From: DYMC01 sp035406705
Lineage (GTDB): Bacteria; Verrucomicrobiota; Lentisphaeria; Victivallales; GWF2-50-93
Direction: 5' to 3'
Assembly (NCBI GenBank): GCA_964426675.1
Contig: CAYRRM010000004.1
Location: 62,001 to 126,000, forward strand
Length of the DNA: 64,000 bases
This document shows, piece by piece, positions 36,184-45,292 of the stretch. The notes beneath the pieces are model-generated. The model was not told the origin of the DNA. It made no database searches and saw nothing but the letters and a program-made list of their open reading frames with translations. The translations under genes were made by a program, and so were the position numbers. The number at the start of each line of letters is the position of its first letter. Position 1 is the stretch's first letter.

Positions 36184-37284
36184 ATGAGTTTATTAAAGAT
36201 AAAAAATGAAAATGAATGCAAATACGATGAAATTTCACTTGGTGAAATAATGCTAAGGCTTGATCCTGGTGAAGGAAGAATACGAACAGCAAGATCTTTT
36301 AGAGCATGGGAAGGAGGTGGTGAGTATAATGTTGCAAGAGGATTACGAAAATGTTTTGGCATGCGAACTGCAATAATAACAGCTTTTGCTGATAACGAAA
36401 TTGGACATCTTATAGAAGATTTTATTATGCAAGGCGGTGTTGATACTTCATTCATAAAATGGCTTCCATTTGATGGAATTGGTAGGACTGTTCGGAATGG
36501 TCTAAATTTTACAGAAAGAGGTTATGGAATTCGTGGAGCAATAGGTGTATCAGATAGAGGAAATACTGCCGCATCTCAAATGAAAAAAGGGGATATTGAT
36601 TGGGATTTTATTTTTGGAAAACTCGGCGTAAGATGGTTTCATACAGGCGGAATTTTTGCTGCCCTTTCGGATTCTACCTCAGAACTTATTGAGGAAGCTA
36701 TGATCTCCGCTAAAAAATACGGAACTATTATCTCATATGATTTGAATTACAGGGCTTCCCTGTGGAAAAGTATTGGAGGAAAAAAGAAAGCTCAGGAAGT
36801 AAATAAAAGACTTGCCCGATTGGTAGATGTAATGATTGGAAATGAAGAGGATTTTACGGCTGCTCTTGGATTTGAAGTTGAAGGTATCGATGAAAATATT
36901 TCCTTCATTGATTCATCTAAATTCAAAAATATGATAAAAAACGTAATAAAAGAGTACCCCAATTTTAAAGTTGTAGCAACAACTTTGAGAACTGTAAAAA
37001 CAGCAACTATCAATGATTGGAGCGGAATTTGTTGGGCAGATGGTAAATTCTATGAAGGAAAAACATTTAATAACCTTGAAATTCTGGACAGAGTTGGCGG
37101 TGGAGACAGTTTTGCATCAGGACTTATTTATGCTTTTTTGAAATTCAACGATCCTCAAAAAGCAGTAGATTATGGTGTAGTTCACGGAGCCCTTGCGATG
37201 ACAACCCCCGGAGATACATCTATGGCTACCCTTGCAGAAGTGGAAAAAATTGTGGCAGGAGGCGGAGCACGAGTAGTGAGGTAG
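36184..37284 (+). CDS. PfkB-family sugar kinase (2-keto-3-deoxygluconate kinase-like)
   Basis: A 366-residue ribokinase-type kinase. Sugar-binding start: LGEIMLRLDPGEGRIRTARSFRAWEGGGEYNVARGL. The ATP/anion-hole motif DRVGGGDSFASGLIYAFL near residue 310 carries the catalytic Asp. IRTARSF and the GGGEYNVARGL arrangement are like 2-dehydro-3-deoxygluconokinases, which feed the Entner-Doudoroff route from uronates, but substrate remains inferred. AAGGAG precedes the ATG. It stands alone, in tail-to-tail orientation with htrA. Confidence 0.85.
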   Translation: MSLLKIKNENECKYDEISLGEIMLRLDPGEGRIRTARSFRAWEGGGEYNVARGLRKCFGMRTAIITAFADNEIGHLIEDFIMQGGVDTSFIKWLPFDGIGRTVRNGLNFTERGYGIRGAIGVSDRGNTAASQMKKGDIDWDFIFGKLGVRWFHTGGIFAALSDSTSELIEEAMISAKKYGTIISYDLNYRASLWKSIGGKKKAQEVNKRLARLVDVMIGNEEDFTAALGFEVEGIDENISFIDSSKFKNMIKNVIKEYPNFKVVATTLRTVKTATINDWSGICWADGKFYEGKTFNNLEILDRVGGGDSFASGLIYAFLKFNDPQKAVDYGVVHGALAMTTPGDTSMATLAEVEKIVAGGGARVVR

Positions 37285-37319
37285 TAGTTTTTACAAATCA
37301 ATGCAATGGTAATTTTTTT

Positions 37320-38651
37320 CTACTTTGCTTCGAGGATAACCTCTTTTCTGATTATATAGATGGCATTTCCCCTTTTTACAGGCTTTAAAAATAACGCCCT
37401 TACTCTTTGTCCATAAAGAACATTTTTCATTGCACGAACAATATCATCAAAGTTATTAATTCTTATATCGTTTAGACGAACTAAAACATCACCTCGTCTT
37501 ACTTCTGAATCCCCATTACTTGGAGACAATTCAGAAACAATTAATCCACCAGCAAAAGGATAATCAATTGATTTTGCTAAAGATTTATCAAGTTCTATTA
37601 GACTCAGAGATAGTCTTTTCTGGGCTATTTCCTGTCCATTAAATAACTTTAACTCTTCTGTTTTTAATTTCCATTCTTTACCATCAATAGATTTCAAGGA
37701 TATTTCAATTCCCGGCTTTATTTTCCATAACTCTCTACCTAAGGAAATTAAATCTTTGAATTTATTACCATTTATATGGGAGATTTTTGTTCCAGGCTTT
37801 AATCCTGATTTTTCCGCTGGACTTCCTGGTAGAACTTCAGAAATAATAAAATATTTTCCTGTTTGCTCAATTCCCGGAATTATCCCAAGACTTGTTTTTG
37901 AAAATCTCTCTGGAATCAACCACTTACCAACTACGGATTCAATTCGTTTTACTGGAATAGCAAAACCTATTCCCTGTGCATCTTTGTATATTGCAGTATT
38001 GAGTCCTATCATCTCACCAAGAATATTTACGAGAGGTCCCCCACTATTACCCGGATTTATTGCAGCATCCGTCTGTAAAATATCAGAAAAAATTACCTTC
38101 CCCTGATAAATAGCTTCTCTATTTAAAGCGCTAAGAATACCTCTTGATATGCTACTACCCAGACCATAAGGATTTCCCACTGCAATAACAGTTTCCCCCA
38201 GATATAATTCATCAGGAGGGGCAATTGAAATAGGTTTTAAGGTGTCAGGAACAGGTGTTATCAATGCAAGCAATGCAATATCATTTAACTCATCTGAGGC
38301 GATTTCAACAGCTTTAGCTACCTTTCCATCATAGAAGACAATATTTATTTCAGTTGCCCTGTAAACAACATGAGCATTTGTAATTATCAACCCAGCAGGA
38401 TCAATTATTACTCCACTTCCAAGTGAGTTTGTCCTACTCTGTAAATCATGCCCAAAAAAGTCTTTAAAAAAACCTTCAAACGGGTCTATACCCCATGGCG
38501 AGTGAGAAGAACTTACAATAGTTTCAGTCCCAATGTTCACCACGGAAGGTAGTACCTTTTCAACAGCTTTAACAACTTCGTTGCGACGTTCTTCAGCAAA
38601 GAGTAAAAAACAATTTAAGAACAGGAAAAACAATACAATTTTTCTTTTCAT
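37320..38651 (-). CDS. HtrA/Deg-type periplasmic serine protease
   Basis: About 443 residues from the ATG at 38651, chosen because it gives a signal peptide (MKRKIVLFFLFLNCFLLFAEE). The protease domain has His in ITNAHVV, Asp in LNDIALLAL and Ser in NPGNSGGPLVN. Two PDZ domains follow: one near GKYFIISEVLPGSPAEKSGLKPGTKI and one near GGLIVSELSPSNGDSEVRRGDVLVRLN. The family degrades or refolds damaged envelope proteins. The triad is intact. It converges with the PfkB-kinase gene. Confidence 0.93.
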   Translation of the reverse strand: MKRKIVLFFLFLNCFLLFAEERRNEVVKAVEKVLPSVVNIGTETIVSSSHSPWGIDPFEGFFKDFFGHDLQSRTNSLGSGVIIDPAGLIITNAHVVYRATEINIVFYDGKVAKAVEIASDELNDIALLALITPVPDTLKPISIAPPDELYLGETVIAVGNPYGLGSSISRGILSALNREAIYQGKVIFSDILQTDAAINPGNSGGPLVNILGEMIGLNTAIYKDAQGIGFAIPVKRIESVVGKWLIPERFSKTSLGIIPGIEQTGKYFIISEVLPGSPAEKSGLKPGTKISHINGNKFKDLISLGRELWKIKPGIEISLKSIDGKEWKLKTEELKLFNGQEIAQKRLSLSLIELDKSLAKSIDYPFAGGLIVSELSPSNGDSEVRRGDVLVRLNDIRINNFDDIVRAMKNVLYGQRVRALFLKPVKRGNAIYIIRKEVILEAK

Positions 38652-38740
38652 TTTATAATTTCTACAATTTAATTGCATGATTTTATTTTTCTGTAATATA
38701 TCTTAAGAAATATAAATTTTCTAAAAAAGATGTTAAGGCG

Positions 38741-40117
38741 ATGGAACTTTTTTTAAGAAAAACTAATTTACTTAAAAATAAAAAATATACAATGAGAATT
38801 ACTGAAAAAAAATTGCAGATATTCTGGAAAAAGATAAAAACTGGAACAATCTTAAAAACCTCCGATGGAAAAGATATTAAAATACTTTCTCCCGGAAATT
38901 GGAATTTCGAAGAGGGACCTGACTTTCAAAATGCAAAATTTGAAATTGATGGAATTACAGACTCCGGTGATGTAGAAATACATCTAAAGTCTTCTGATTG
39001 GTTCCTGCATAATCACAATAATGATTCTAATTATAAAAATGTAAAACTTCATGTTGTCTTCAAAAATGACAAGACTGTAATGGATAAAATAACAATAATT
39101 CTTCCAGAAAAGTTGAGCTTGCCGAAAACTCCTGTTGAAAAAAATCTAAAGTTTGGTTCAGGTAAATGCCAAAATTATTTCTCAACATTGGATGAGATTA
39201 TCCTTAATGATTTTTTGAGTGAAGCAGGGATTGAAAGATTTAAAGAAAAAGCTTCTGCAGCAACTGCAGAAATAATAAAAGATGGCTTTGATAAAGCAGT
39301 CCTAAAAAAAATTTTTGAGGCCGCTGGATATAAAAAAAATAAAGAAAATTTCGTTGAACTATTTAAACGAATACTATGTCACCCCGAATATAAAAATCCA
39401 GAAATTCTTCCAGCTCTTATCTGGGGAGAATCGGGACTGCTTCCAGATCCAACAACAAAAGACGTTCACAGAGAGATGAAAGAATATACTTCCAAACTCT
39501 GGAATATATGGTGGAAATATAGACTTCATAATGAAAAACCAATAAAATGGATAAAAGCTGGCGTAAGACCACTTAACTCTCCGGAAAGACGTATCGCTGG
39601 ACTTTGTAGCATAATATCAAAAACAAATGCAAAAATATTATGCGAAATATTAAAATTGATGAAAAATTCCCAAACTCCTTCGATTTTCTCATCAAAACTT
39701 ATAGAATTTTTCACTGTAAAAGATGAAATTTGGGATAACTGGACAAATTTCCGAAATAAAAGAAAGCTAAGGGCCTCAATAATAGGAAAAATGCGTTCTA
39801 TTGACATCGTAACAACTGTGATTTTACCTTTCTTATTTGCGAAATTCGCAATAGATAAGGACCAGAATATTATGGATTTTTGCATAGAAACATTTCGTGT
39901 ATCTCCTCTTATTCAGGATAATATAAAATTGAAAATCGCTATAAATAAATGGTTTACACCACCATCAAGAGGAAATTATATAATTACTAATGCTGCATCT
40001 GCTCATGGAGCAATATTTCTTTTAGAAAAATTTTGTTATGCTTGTTCTTATCATTGCAACGAATGTATGATTTTATCACAGTTAGAAAAAAATCGTAAAA
40101 ATATCCTTCATCTTTGA
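38741..40117 (+). CDS. DUF2851-type protein
   Basis: About 458 residues with the DUF2851 beginning (ILKTSDGKDIKILSPGNWNFEEGPDFQNAKFEIDG, SGDVEIHLKSSDWFLHNHNNDSNYKNVKLHVVF). This family has no known function. The C-terminus holds a cysteine cluster (FCYACSYHCNECMI) that could bind metal. The start is uncertain: 38741 with a weak AAGG, or the ATG at 38792. It is divergent from htrA. One palindrome copy codes FAKFA. Confidence 0.8.
   Translation: MELFLRKTNLLKNKKYTMRITEKKLQIFWKKIKTGTILKTSDGKDIKILSPGNWNFEEGPDFQNAKFEIDGITDSGDVEIHLKSSDWFLHNHNNDSNYKNVKLHVVFKNDKTVMDKITIILPEKLSLPKTPVEKNLKFGSGKCQNYFSTLDEIILNDFLSEAGIERFKEKASAATAEIIKDGFDKAVLKKIFEAAGYKKNKENFVELFKRILCHPEYKNPEILPALIWGESGLLPDPTTKDVHREMKEYTSKLWNIWWKYRLHNEKPIKWIKAGVRPLNSPERRIAGLCSIISKTNAKILCEILKLMKNSQTPSIFSSKLIEFFTVKDEIWDNWTNFRNKRKLRASIIGKMRSIDIVTTVILPFLFAKFAIDKDQNIMDFCIETFRVSPLIQDNIKLKIAINKWFTPPSRGNYIITNAASAHGAIFLLEKFCYACSYHCNECMILSQLEKNRKNILHL
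39839..39849. repeat. Dispersed palindrome copy
   Basis: TTTGCGAAATTCGCAA in the DUF2851 gene; sense frame GCG-AAA-TTC-GCA, coding AKFA. Confidence 0.88.
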
Positions 40118-40122
40118 CTTTA

Positions 40123-40995
40123 TTATTTCTCATCTCCCGAATCAGCTTTCCACACAGCTATAACAATTCCCGTCATTATCATTATAGCTCCAGGATAAAA
40201 CCAAAGTTGTGGCTTTTCTGCAAAAATCGGATATGAAACCAGAGTCGCAAGAATAAATTGAGCAGGCACAGTAAGAGCCATCAACTGGCTCTTCGCATAG
40301 CGCAATAAAAACATCATTAGAGCGTGCCCACCAATAGTTGGAAATACAATAAGGCAACAAAGTGATACAATAGTTCTTATGTCTCCTACAGAAATTTTCC
40401 CATGTAAGATAATCGAGAAAATCCCTTGAACTAAAGCAGCAATAGCAAAAACACCAGTACTGAAAACAAAGGCATTTTTATCTTTTCTATATCTCCGACC
40501 GAAAACAATATAACTTCCACATAAAAATGCCGAAAATAAGGCTACAGCAGATCCATAAAATTGAGATGGGGCAAGCTCTATTTGCCTGATACTTAACCAG
40601 AGAGTACCAAGAAAAGCCAGAATCAGACCAAAAATTTCCCATTTATTTATCCTCTCCTGAATAATCCAATGGGCTAAAAATGGAACCATAAGTGGTTGAA
40701 GACCAATAAATAATGTAGCATTTGCAATCGTAGTATTCTGTATTGCCCAACACCAAGTTGAAAAATGAAGTCCAAGTAAAAGTCCACAAATAATAGCTCC
40801 TTTTGAGAATAACTTCATAATTGAATCTTTCTTAAGACTCTTCAAAGCAATAGGAGACAAAATAATCGCCGCACCAAAAACCCTCCAAAAACCAATATCA
40901 ACAGCAGGAATTTTACAAAACCTTGTCAATATTGAAGCAGAAGAGGCCATAATAACAATTACCAACCATAAAAGAATTATACTAGAATATTTCAT
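40123..40995 (-). CDS. EamA/DMT-superfamily transporter
   Basis: A 290-residue membrane protein with about ten helices in two EamA repeats (first from IILLWLVIVIMASSASILTRF, second from YGSAVALFSAFLCGSYIVFGRRY). The superfamily exports small metabolites, often amino acids or nucleotide precursors. No substrate can be named. It is on the same strand as, and directly downstream of, the zinc-ribbon kinase gene with a 9-base gap, and converges with the DUF2851 gene. Confidence 0.88.
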   Translation of the reverse strand: MKYSSIILLWLVIVIMASSASILTRFCKIPAVDIGFWRVFGAAIILSPIALKSLKKDSIMKLFSKGAIICGLLLGLHFSTWCWAIQNTTIANATLFIGLQPLMVPFLAHWIIQERINKWEIFGLILAFLGTLWLSIRQIELAPSQFYGSAVALFSAFLCGSYIVFGRRYRKDKNAFVFSTGVFAIAALVQGIFSIILHGKISVGDIRTIVSLCCLIVFPTIGGHALMMFLLRYAKSQLMALTVPAQFILATLVSYPIFAEKPQLWFYPGAIMIMTGIVIAVWKADSGDEK

Positions 40996-41004
40996 TGCGA
41001 AAAT

Positions 41005-42525
41005 TTACCAATTAGGTCTACTGCGCTCTTCAGTGGATGGGCTTTTTTTGCTTTCGGTACCTTTTTCCTGGTTTTCCACAGATAAAGTTAAATCTTGTTT
41101 CTGCCCTGGAGTTTCCTCAAAAGATTTTTCTTTAGTTACAGAAATTTTCTCCTCAGATTTCATTTCAGTAGTTTTTACTGGCAAATTTTCTTCCGAACTG
41201 CCTCCTTCATCATCTTTTGCTTCAATAGAGAGCTTTAAATCTTTATGTTTAGGCAAAATTTCAGTAGGTAATAAATCTTTGCGTTTTTGACTTTCTGTCT
41301 TGAAATATCTATATCCTATAAAAATTGCTCCAATCAAAACAAAACATAGAAAAGAAAAGAAAAAAGCTAAAAATATCCATAGCAAGATATGATTTTTTCT
41401 CTTTTCAGTTTTTTTTGGGACAGTTAAATAATCGGCAGAATCTTCTTTTGAGATATTTTTTTTATCTGCAGAAACTTCTTTTTTTATTTGTGGAGAAATA
41501 GCCTCTGTTACTGCATTTGAAGGACTGATAGCAATATTTGTTTTTCCTACACATGGCAATGGAGTTAGAGGAAACTGTCCATCTAAAACTCTTTCTATAT
41601 CTACAATCAAAGCTTTCCAACTTGCAGGACGGTCATTTTTATCTTTAGCCATCATAATTTTTATAAGTGATACTGTCTGTTCACTAATGAGAGGATTATA
41701 ACTTTTCGGATCAGGTAAAGGCTCTGAAAGGTGTTTAGTTACTATTCCCATAGCAGTATCAGCATCATATGGCACTGTCCCTGTAACCATGTGATATAAT
41801 GTAGCTCCTAATGAATAAATATCGGATCTAAAGTCAAGATCTTTTACTCCCAGAGCCTGCTCCGGACTTACATAATAAGGTGTACCAATCATCATTCCTG
41901 CCATTGTAAGAGAGCTTTCCTCATCGAGTTTTTTGGAGATTCCCATATCCATTAATTTAGCGGTAAAATTTTTATCAATCATTATATTAGACGGTTTTAT
42001 ATCGCGATGAAGAATTCTATATTCATTCCACGCATAATCGAGAGCCGATGCAATAGACTTTATTATTTCAAGAGAATCTTTTTCAGATAAGGGAATTCCA
42101 TCTTTTATCTTATCAAAAACTGTTTCACCGCGAATATACGAAATTGCCATATAATAAATGTTATTTTCAACACCTGCATGAAAAGCCGTAACAATATTTG
42201 GATGCTCTAATTTTGCCGTATTTCGAACTTCATTTAAAAATCTTTCTACAAAATCACGATTAGACGTATATTTAGGAGATAGTATTTTCAGGGCAACATG
42301 ACGATCTAATTTTTCCTGCTTTGCCAGCCAAACTTCTCCCATTCCACCAACACCGAGTTGTTTCTCAACGATAAAATCCCCAAGCTTCATTCCTGGATAA
42401 ATACCGGGAATAGGAACAAGAATTTCTTCACCGCAAAAAGGACATTTTCTCACCTCTCCGCAGAGAGAATCATCAGTTTGATTCAAGGCATTGCATTTTG
42501 AACATGTGTATGAGACTATAGGCAT
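41005..42525 (-). CDS. Hanks-type Ser/Thr kinase with N-terminal zinc ribbon
   Basis: A 506-residue protein. A zinc ribbon fills residues 8-35 (CSKCNALNQTDDSLCGEVRKCPFCGEEI). Then comes the kinase domain (about 50-315): LGVGGMGEVWLA, HVALKIL, HRDIKPSN, KLMDMGISKK in place of DFG, and GTPYYVSPEQALG. After a linker there is a membrane helix (about 380-402, WIFLAFFFSFLCFVLIGAIFIG), then a charged Lys/Glu-rich tail. The topology puts the kinase in the cytosol and the tail outside. The zinc-ribbon resembles that of the 749-residue protein at 9.8 kb. Substrates are unknown. Confidence 0.92.
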   Translation of the reverse strand: MPIVSYTCSKCNALNQTDDSLCGEVRKCPFCGEEILVPIPGIYPGMKLGDFIVEKQLGVGGMGEVWLAKQEKLDRHVALKILSPKYTSNRDFVERFLNEVRNTAKLEHPNIVTAFHAGVENNIYYMAISYIRGETVFDKIKDGIPLSEKDSLEIIKSIASALDYAWNEYRILHRDIKPSNIMIDKNFTAKLMDMGISKKLDEESSLTMAGMMIGTPYYVSPEQALGVKDLDFRSDIYSLGATLYHMVTGTVPYDADTAMGIVTKHLSEPLPDPKSYNPLISEQTVSLIKIMMAKDKNDRPASWKALIVDIERVLDGQFPLTPLPCVGKTNIAISPSNAVTEAISPQIKKEVSADKKNISKEDSADYLTVPKKTEKRKNHILLWIFLAFFFSFLCFVLIGAIFIGYRYFKTESQKRKDLLPTEILPKHKDLKLSIEAKDDEGGSSEENLPVKTTEMKSEEKISVTKEKSFEETPGQKQDLTLSVENQEKGTESKKSPSTEERSRPNW

Positions 42526-42604
42526 ATTACAAAATAGAGTTTCTTATTTTTATTATAAATTTAATCCCATTTTGTGAAAAAAAAACAATAAAAATAGATA
42601 TTTA

Positions 42605-42775
42605 TTAATATTTTGCGTTCGTCCAGTAGCACAACTGCAAGGAATCAAGGCAACCGGCGGTGCAATAACTACTCAGAGCCAATAATGACGAAGCAGATAT
42701 GCCGTAATGACCAAACCCTTGCGGGATCAATACAAAATGAATAATTTCCTTAACTGCAAATACTTTTCTCTCCAT
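42605..42775 (-). CDS. Possible 56-residue small protein, doubtful
   Basis: On the minus strand an ATG at 42775 (the last base of the R60 repeat) opens a frame beginning MERKVFAVKE and ending CYWTNAKY, with four cysteines. There is no Shine-Dalgarno sequence and no recognised family. Because the ATG sits at the edge of a dispersed repeat and the sequence looks unlike neighbouring genes, a non-coding element is at least as likely. Confidence 0.25.
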   Translation of the reverse strand: MERKVFAVKEIIHFVLIPQGFGHYGISASSLLALSSYCTAGCLDSLQLCYWTNAKY

Positions 42776-42835
42776 ATTTAATTATCAACAGCTAAAACTC
42801 CTGTTGGCTGATTGAACCGCAAAATTTAGTTTAAT
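42775..42835 (-). repeat. Intergenic repeat R60, copy B
   Basis: Minus-strand match to 8605-8664, differing at about nine positions. In this copy CAACAG and CTGTTG form a 6-bp stem around a 9-base loop. It begins 12 bases after the araD stop codon. Confidence 0.75.
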
Positions 42836-42847
42836 TTTTTCAGAAAT

Positions 42848-43546
42848 CTATTTCTGACCATAATAAGCATTTTTGCCGTGTTTTCTTTCAAAATGTTTTT
42901 TTATTAAACAGTCTGAAATCATTTCCAATGAAGGATTTAGAGATACTGAAAGGAATGCGATTTTCGCAATTTCCTCAAGGATCACAGCATTATAAACGGC
43001 TTTTTGAGCATTCTCTCCCCATGTAAATGGACCATGTGAGGCTACAATCACCATGGGTACGTGGGATGGATTAAGTTTTAACTTTTTAAAAAGATTTGAA
43101 ATTGCAATTCCAGTATTGTCCTCATAGTCTCCATTAATCATTTCTTCAGATAATTCTTCAGTACATGGGACAGAACAAGGAAGGTGATCTGCATGAGTGG
43201 TTCCCAGTATTAGAATTTCTTTCTTAGCCTGCGCCCACGCTGTAGCATAGGTTGAATGAGTGTGGCAGACTCCACAGATATCTGGAAAAGAACGATAAAG
43301 TCTGGAATGAGTTTTTGTATCTGAAGATGGACGGAGAGAACCTTCAACCACATTATTTTCAAGATCAACTACTACCATGTCATCAGGTTTCATCTTTTCA
43401 TATGGAACGCCACTTGGTTTAATTGCGAAAACTGCTTTATTGTGGTCAAAGGCACTTGCATTTCCAAAAGTGTATAGGGCAAGTCCTCTTTTGTAAAGTT
43501 CCATATTTGCGATATAAGCTTCTTCTTTTAAAGTTTTAAATTTCAT
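42848..43546 (-). CDS. araD: L-ribulose-5-phosphate 4-epimerase
   Basis: A 232-residue class II aldolase/epimerase that makes xylulose 5-phosphate from ribulose 5-phosphate, the last step of L-arabinose entry. Zinc histidines are in CGVCHTHSTYATAWAQA (HTH) and ASHGPFTWG. NASAFDHNKAVFAIKPSG binds phosphate. C-terminal KKHFERKHGKNAYYGQK is typical for AraD. It follows araB by 19 bases on the same strand. araA is not in the window. One palindrome copy codes AKIA. A small inverted repeat CAGAAAT/ATTTCTG (42841-42856) spans the stop codon. Confidence 0.95.
   Translation of the reverse strand: MKFKTLKEEAYIANMELYKRGLALYTFGNASAFDHNKAVFAIKPSGVPYEKMKPDDMVVVDLENNVVEGSLRPSSDTKTHSRLYRSFPDICGVCHTHSTYATAWAQAKKEILILGTTHADHLPCSVPCTEELSEEMINGDYEDNTGIAISNLFKKLKLNPSHVPMVIVASHGPFTWGENAQKAVYNAVILEEIAKIAFLSVSLNPSLEMISDCLIKKHFERKHGKNAYYGQK
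42957..42967. repeat. Dispersed palindrome copy
   Basis: ATGCGATTTTCGCAAT in araD; sense codes IAKIA. Confidence 0.86.
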
Positions 43547-43565
43547 GTTTTTTTTATTATTTTTT

Positions 43566-45224
43566 TTAGATTTTCAAATCTTTTTCTGTTGCATTTGCCA
43601 ATTGAAGATATTTTTTGTATCTTTCTCTATAAACAGGAAATAATTTTTTATTTGGTTTATAATTTTTTTCAAAACCAGAACCCATAGCGTCCTGAGCATC
43701 TTCTACCTTTTGATAGATTCCTCCAACCACAGCAGCGAACATTGCCGCACCGAGAGCACACGCCTGTTCTGAACGAACCACTTTTACTGGCATTTCAAGA
43801 ACATCCGATAGAGTTTGCATTACAAATGGAGATTTTTTTGCAATTCCGCCCAGAGCTATGATTTCTTTTATTTGAACTCCTTGTGAAGTAAAACACTCAT
43901 TAATTTTTTTTGCTCCAAAAGCTGTAGCTTCAACTATAGAACGAAAAATCATAGGAGCATTTGTCCCCATATCAAAACCAATGGCAGATGCTTTCAAGCT
44001 CTGATCCGCAAATGGTGTTCTACGACCATTAATCCAATCAGTAAATACAGGAATATCTTCTTCTATTTTTATTTTTGAAGCGGCTATATTCAGTTCTCCT
44101 AAAATCTCATGTTTTAGAGTACTTGCGAATTTCGCAATTTTATGATTTTTGCTTTCGGATATAGGCCAGAGAAGAAGGTTTCTGAACCATGCATAAAAAT
44201 CGCCAAATGCTGATTGTCCTGCTTCAAGCCCGAGCATCCCTGGAATAATAGAACCATCCACTTGTCCACATATTCCCCTGATAAGTTTCTCCTTTCCATA
44301 GAGAGGTGAAACTAACATATCGCAGGTAGATGTCCCAATAATCTTTACGAGAATACCTGGTTTAATTTCTCCTCCCACTGCTCCCATGTGAGCATCAAAA
44401 GCGCCCACAGCTACGGCAGTTTTTTCACTTTTTATTCCAAGTCTTTCTGCCCATTCCCTTGAAAGAAAACCAGCACTTTGATCTGAAGGATATGTTTCAG
44501 AATAGAGTTTATCTCTAAATTCGGCAAGACGAGGGTCAAGCGCTTTTAAGAAATCGTAAGATGGGAGTCCGCCAAAATCCTGATGCCACATAGCTTTGTG
44601 ACCTGCCGCACAACGGCTTCTTTTTATTTGTTCTATTTTTTTTATTCCGCATAACAAGGCTGGAATCCAATCACAATGTTCGAGCCACGAATATGCAGTT
44701 TTTGCAACTTTTTTATTTCTTCTAATAGTATGAAGAATTTTAGCCCAGAACCATTCAGAAGAATAAATACCACCAGAGAACTTTGTATAATCTTCAAATT
44801 TTCCACTATGGGCAAGTTGATTAATTTCCTGCGCTTCATTAATAGAACTGTGATCTTTCCATAAAATAAACATAGCATCAGGCTCCCTTTCAAATTCTTT
44901 ATGTAAAGAAAGTGGAGAACCTGAAGAATCAACTGCTACTGGAGTTGAACCAGTTGTATCTACAGCAATTCCAGAGATATTTGCTGAAACAGATTTCCCA
45001 GATTTTTTTAACGCCGTTTTTATGGTATTTTCCAGTGCTTCAATATAGTCGAGAGGGTGTTGTCTAAAAATATTATCCTTTGGCGAAGAAAATTTGCCAT
45101 CATTCCAACGATTGTAATTATGTACGGCAGAAGCCAATTCATCGCCATTAGAGGCATCAATAACAATTGCTCTCGCAGAATCTGTTCCGAAATCCACTCC
45201 AATAACATAATTTTGTTTTTTCAT
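43566..45224 (-). CDS. araB: Ribulokinase
   Basis: FGGY-family kinase of about 552 residues that phosphorylates L-ribulose. It opens YVIGVDFGTDSARAIVID (ATPase phosphate-1 loop). Sugar motifs include DTTGSTPVAVD, KDHSS, and VGAFDAHMGAVGGEIKPG, and IIGTSTCDM and LGGIAKKSPFVMQ are the ATP-binding segments. The ATG at 45224 is chosen, not 45251, because GAGG lies about 9 bases ahead and the fold starts at once. It is followed by araD. A TATAA repeat lies in its leader. One palindrome copy codes AKFA. Confidence 0.95.
   Translation of the reverse strand: MKKQNYVIGVDFGTDSARAIVIDASNGDELASAVHNYNRWNDGKFSSPKDNIFRQHPLDYIEALENTIKTALKKSGKSVSANISGIAVDTTGSTPVAVDSSGSPLSLHKEFEREPDAMFILWKDHSSINEAQEINQLAHSGKFEDYTKFSGGIYSSEWFWAKILHTIRRNKKVAKTAYSWLEHCDWIPALLCGIKKIEQIKRSRCAAGHKAMWHQDFGGLPSYDFLKALDPRLAEFRDKLYSETYPSDQSAGFLSREWAERLGIKSEKTAVAVGAFDAHMGAVGGEIKPGILVKIIGTSTCDMLVSPLYGKEKLIRGICGQVDGSIIPGMLGLEAGQSAFGDFYAWFRNLLLWPISESKNHKIAKFASTLKHEILGELNIAASKIKIEEDIPVFTDWINGRRTPFADQSLKASAIGFDMGTNAPMIFRSIVEATAFGAKKINECFTSQGVQIKEIIALGGIAKKSPFVMQTLSDVLEMPVKVVRSEQACALGAAMFAAVVGGIYQKVEDAQDAMGSGFEKNYKPNKKLFPVYRERYKKYLQLANATEKDLKI
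44125..44135. repeat. Dispersed palindrome copy
   Basis: TTGCGAATTTCGCAA in araB; sense codes IAKFA. Confidence 0.88.
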
Positions 45225-45255
45225 ATTTTTCCTCATTTTATTTTTTTTCATTTCG

Positions 45256-45280
45256 TATAATATAATATAATATAATATAA
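45256..45280. repeat. Five tandem TATAA units in the araB leader
   Basis: TATAA repeated five times, followed by TAAAAA. It lies between the uvsE stop and the araB start. Such a microsatellite in a leader can change by slippage, and each unit is promoter-like, so expression could vary. Confidence 0.85.
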
Positions 45281-45292
45281 TAAAAATTTTTT

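Larger units (their letters stand above)
42526..42847. other. 322-base interval with repeat copy B and a GC-rich patch
   Basis: Between the kinase gene and araD. It contains the R60 repeat copy B (42775-42835) and a 110-base patch (about 42614-42730) near 50% G+C in an AT-rich neighbourhood. On the minus strand the patch is open as a 56-codon frame but without a ribosome-binding site. Confidence 0.65.

Noticed and set aside
38741..38791. Treating the first 17 codons of the DUF2851 gene as certain
   Set aside because: AAGG is only three bases from the ATG and the conserved part starts later, so this part may be untranslated.
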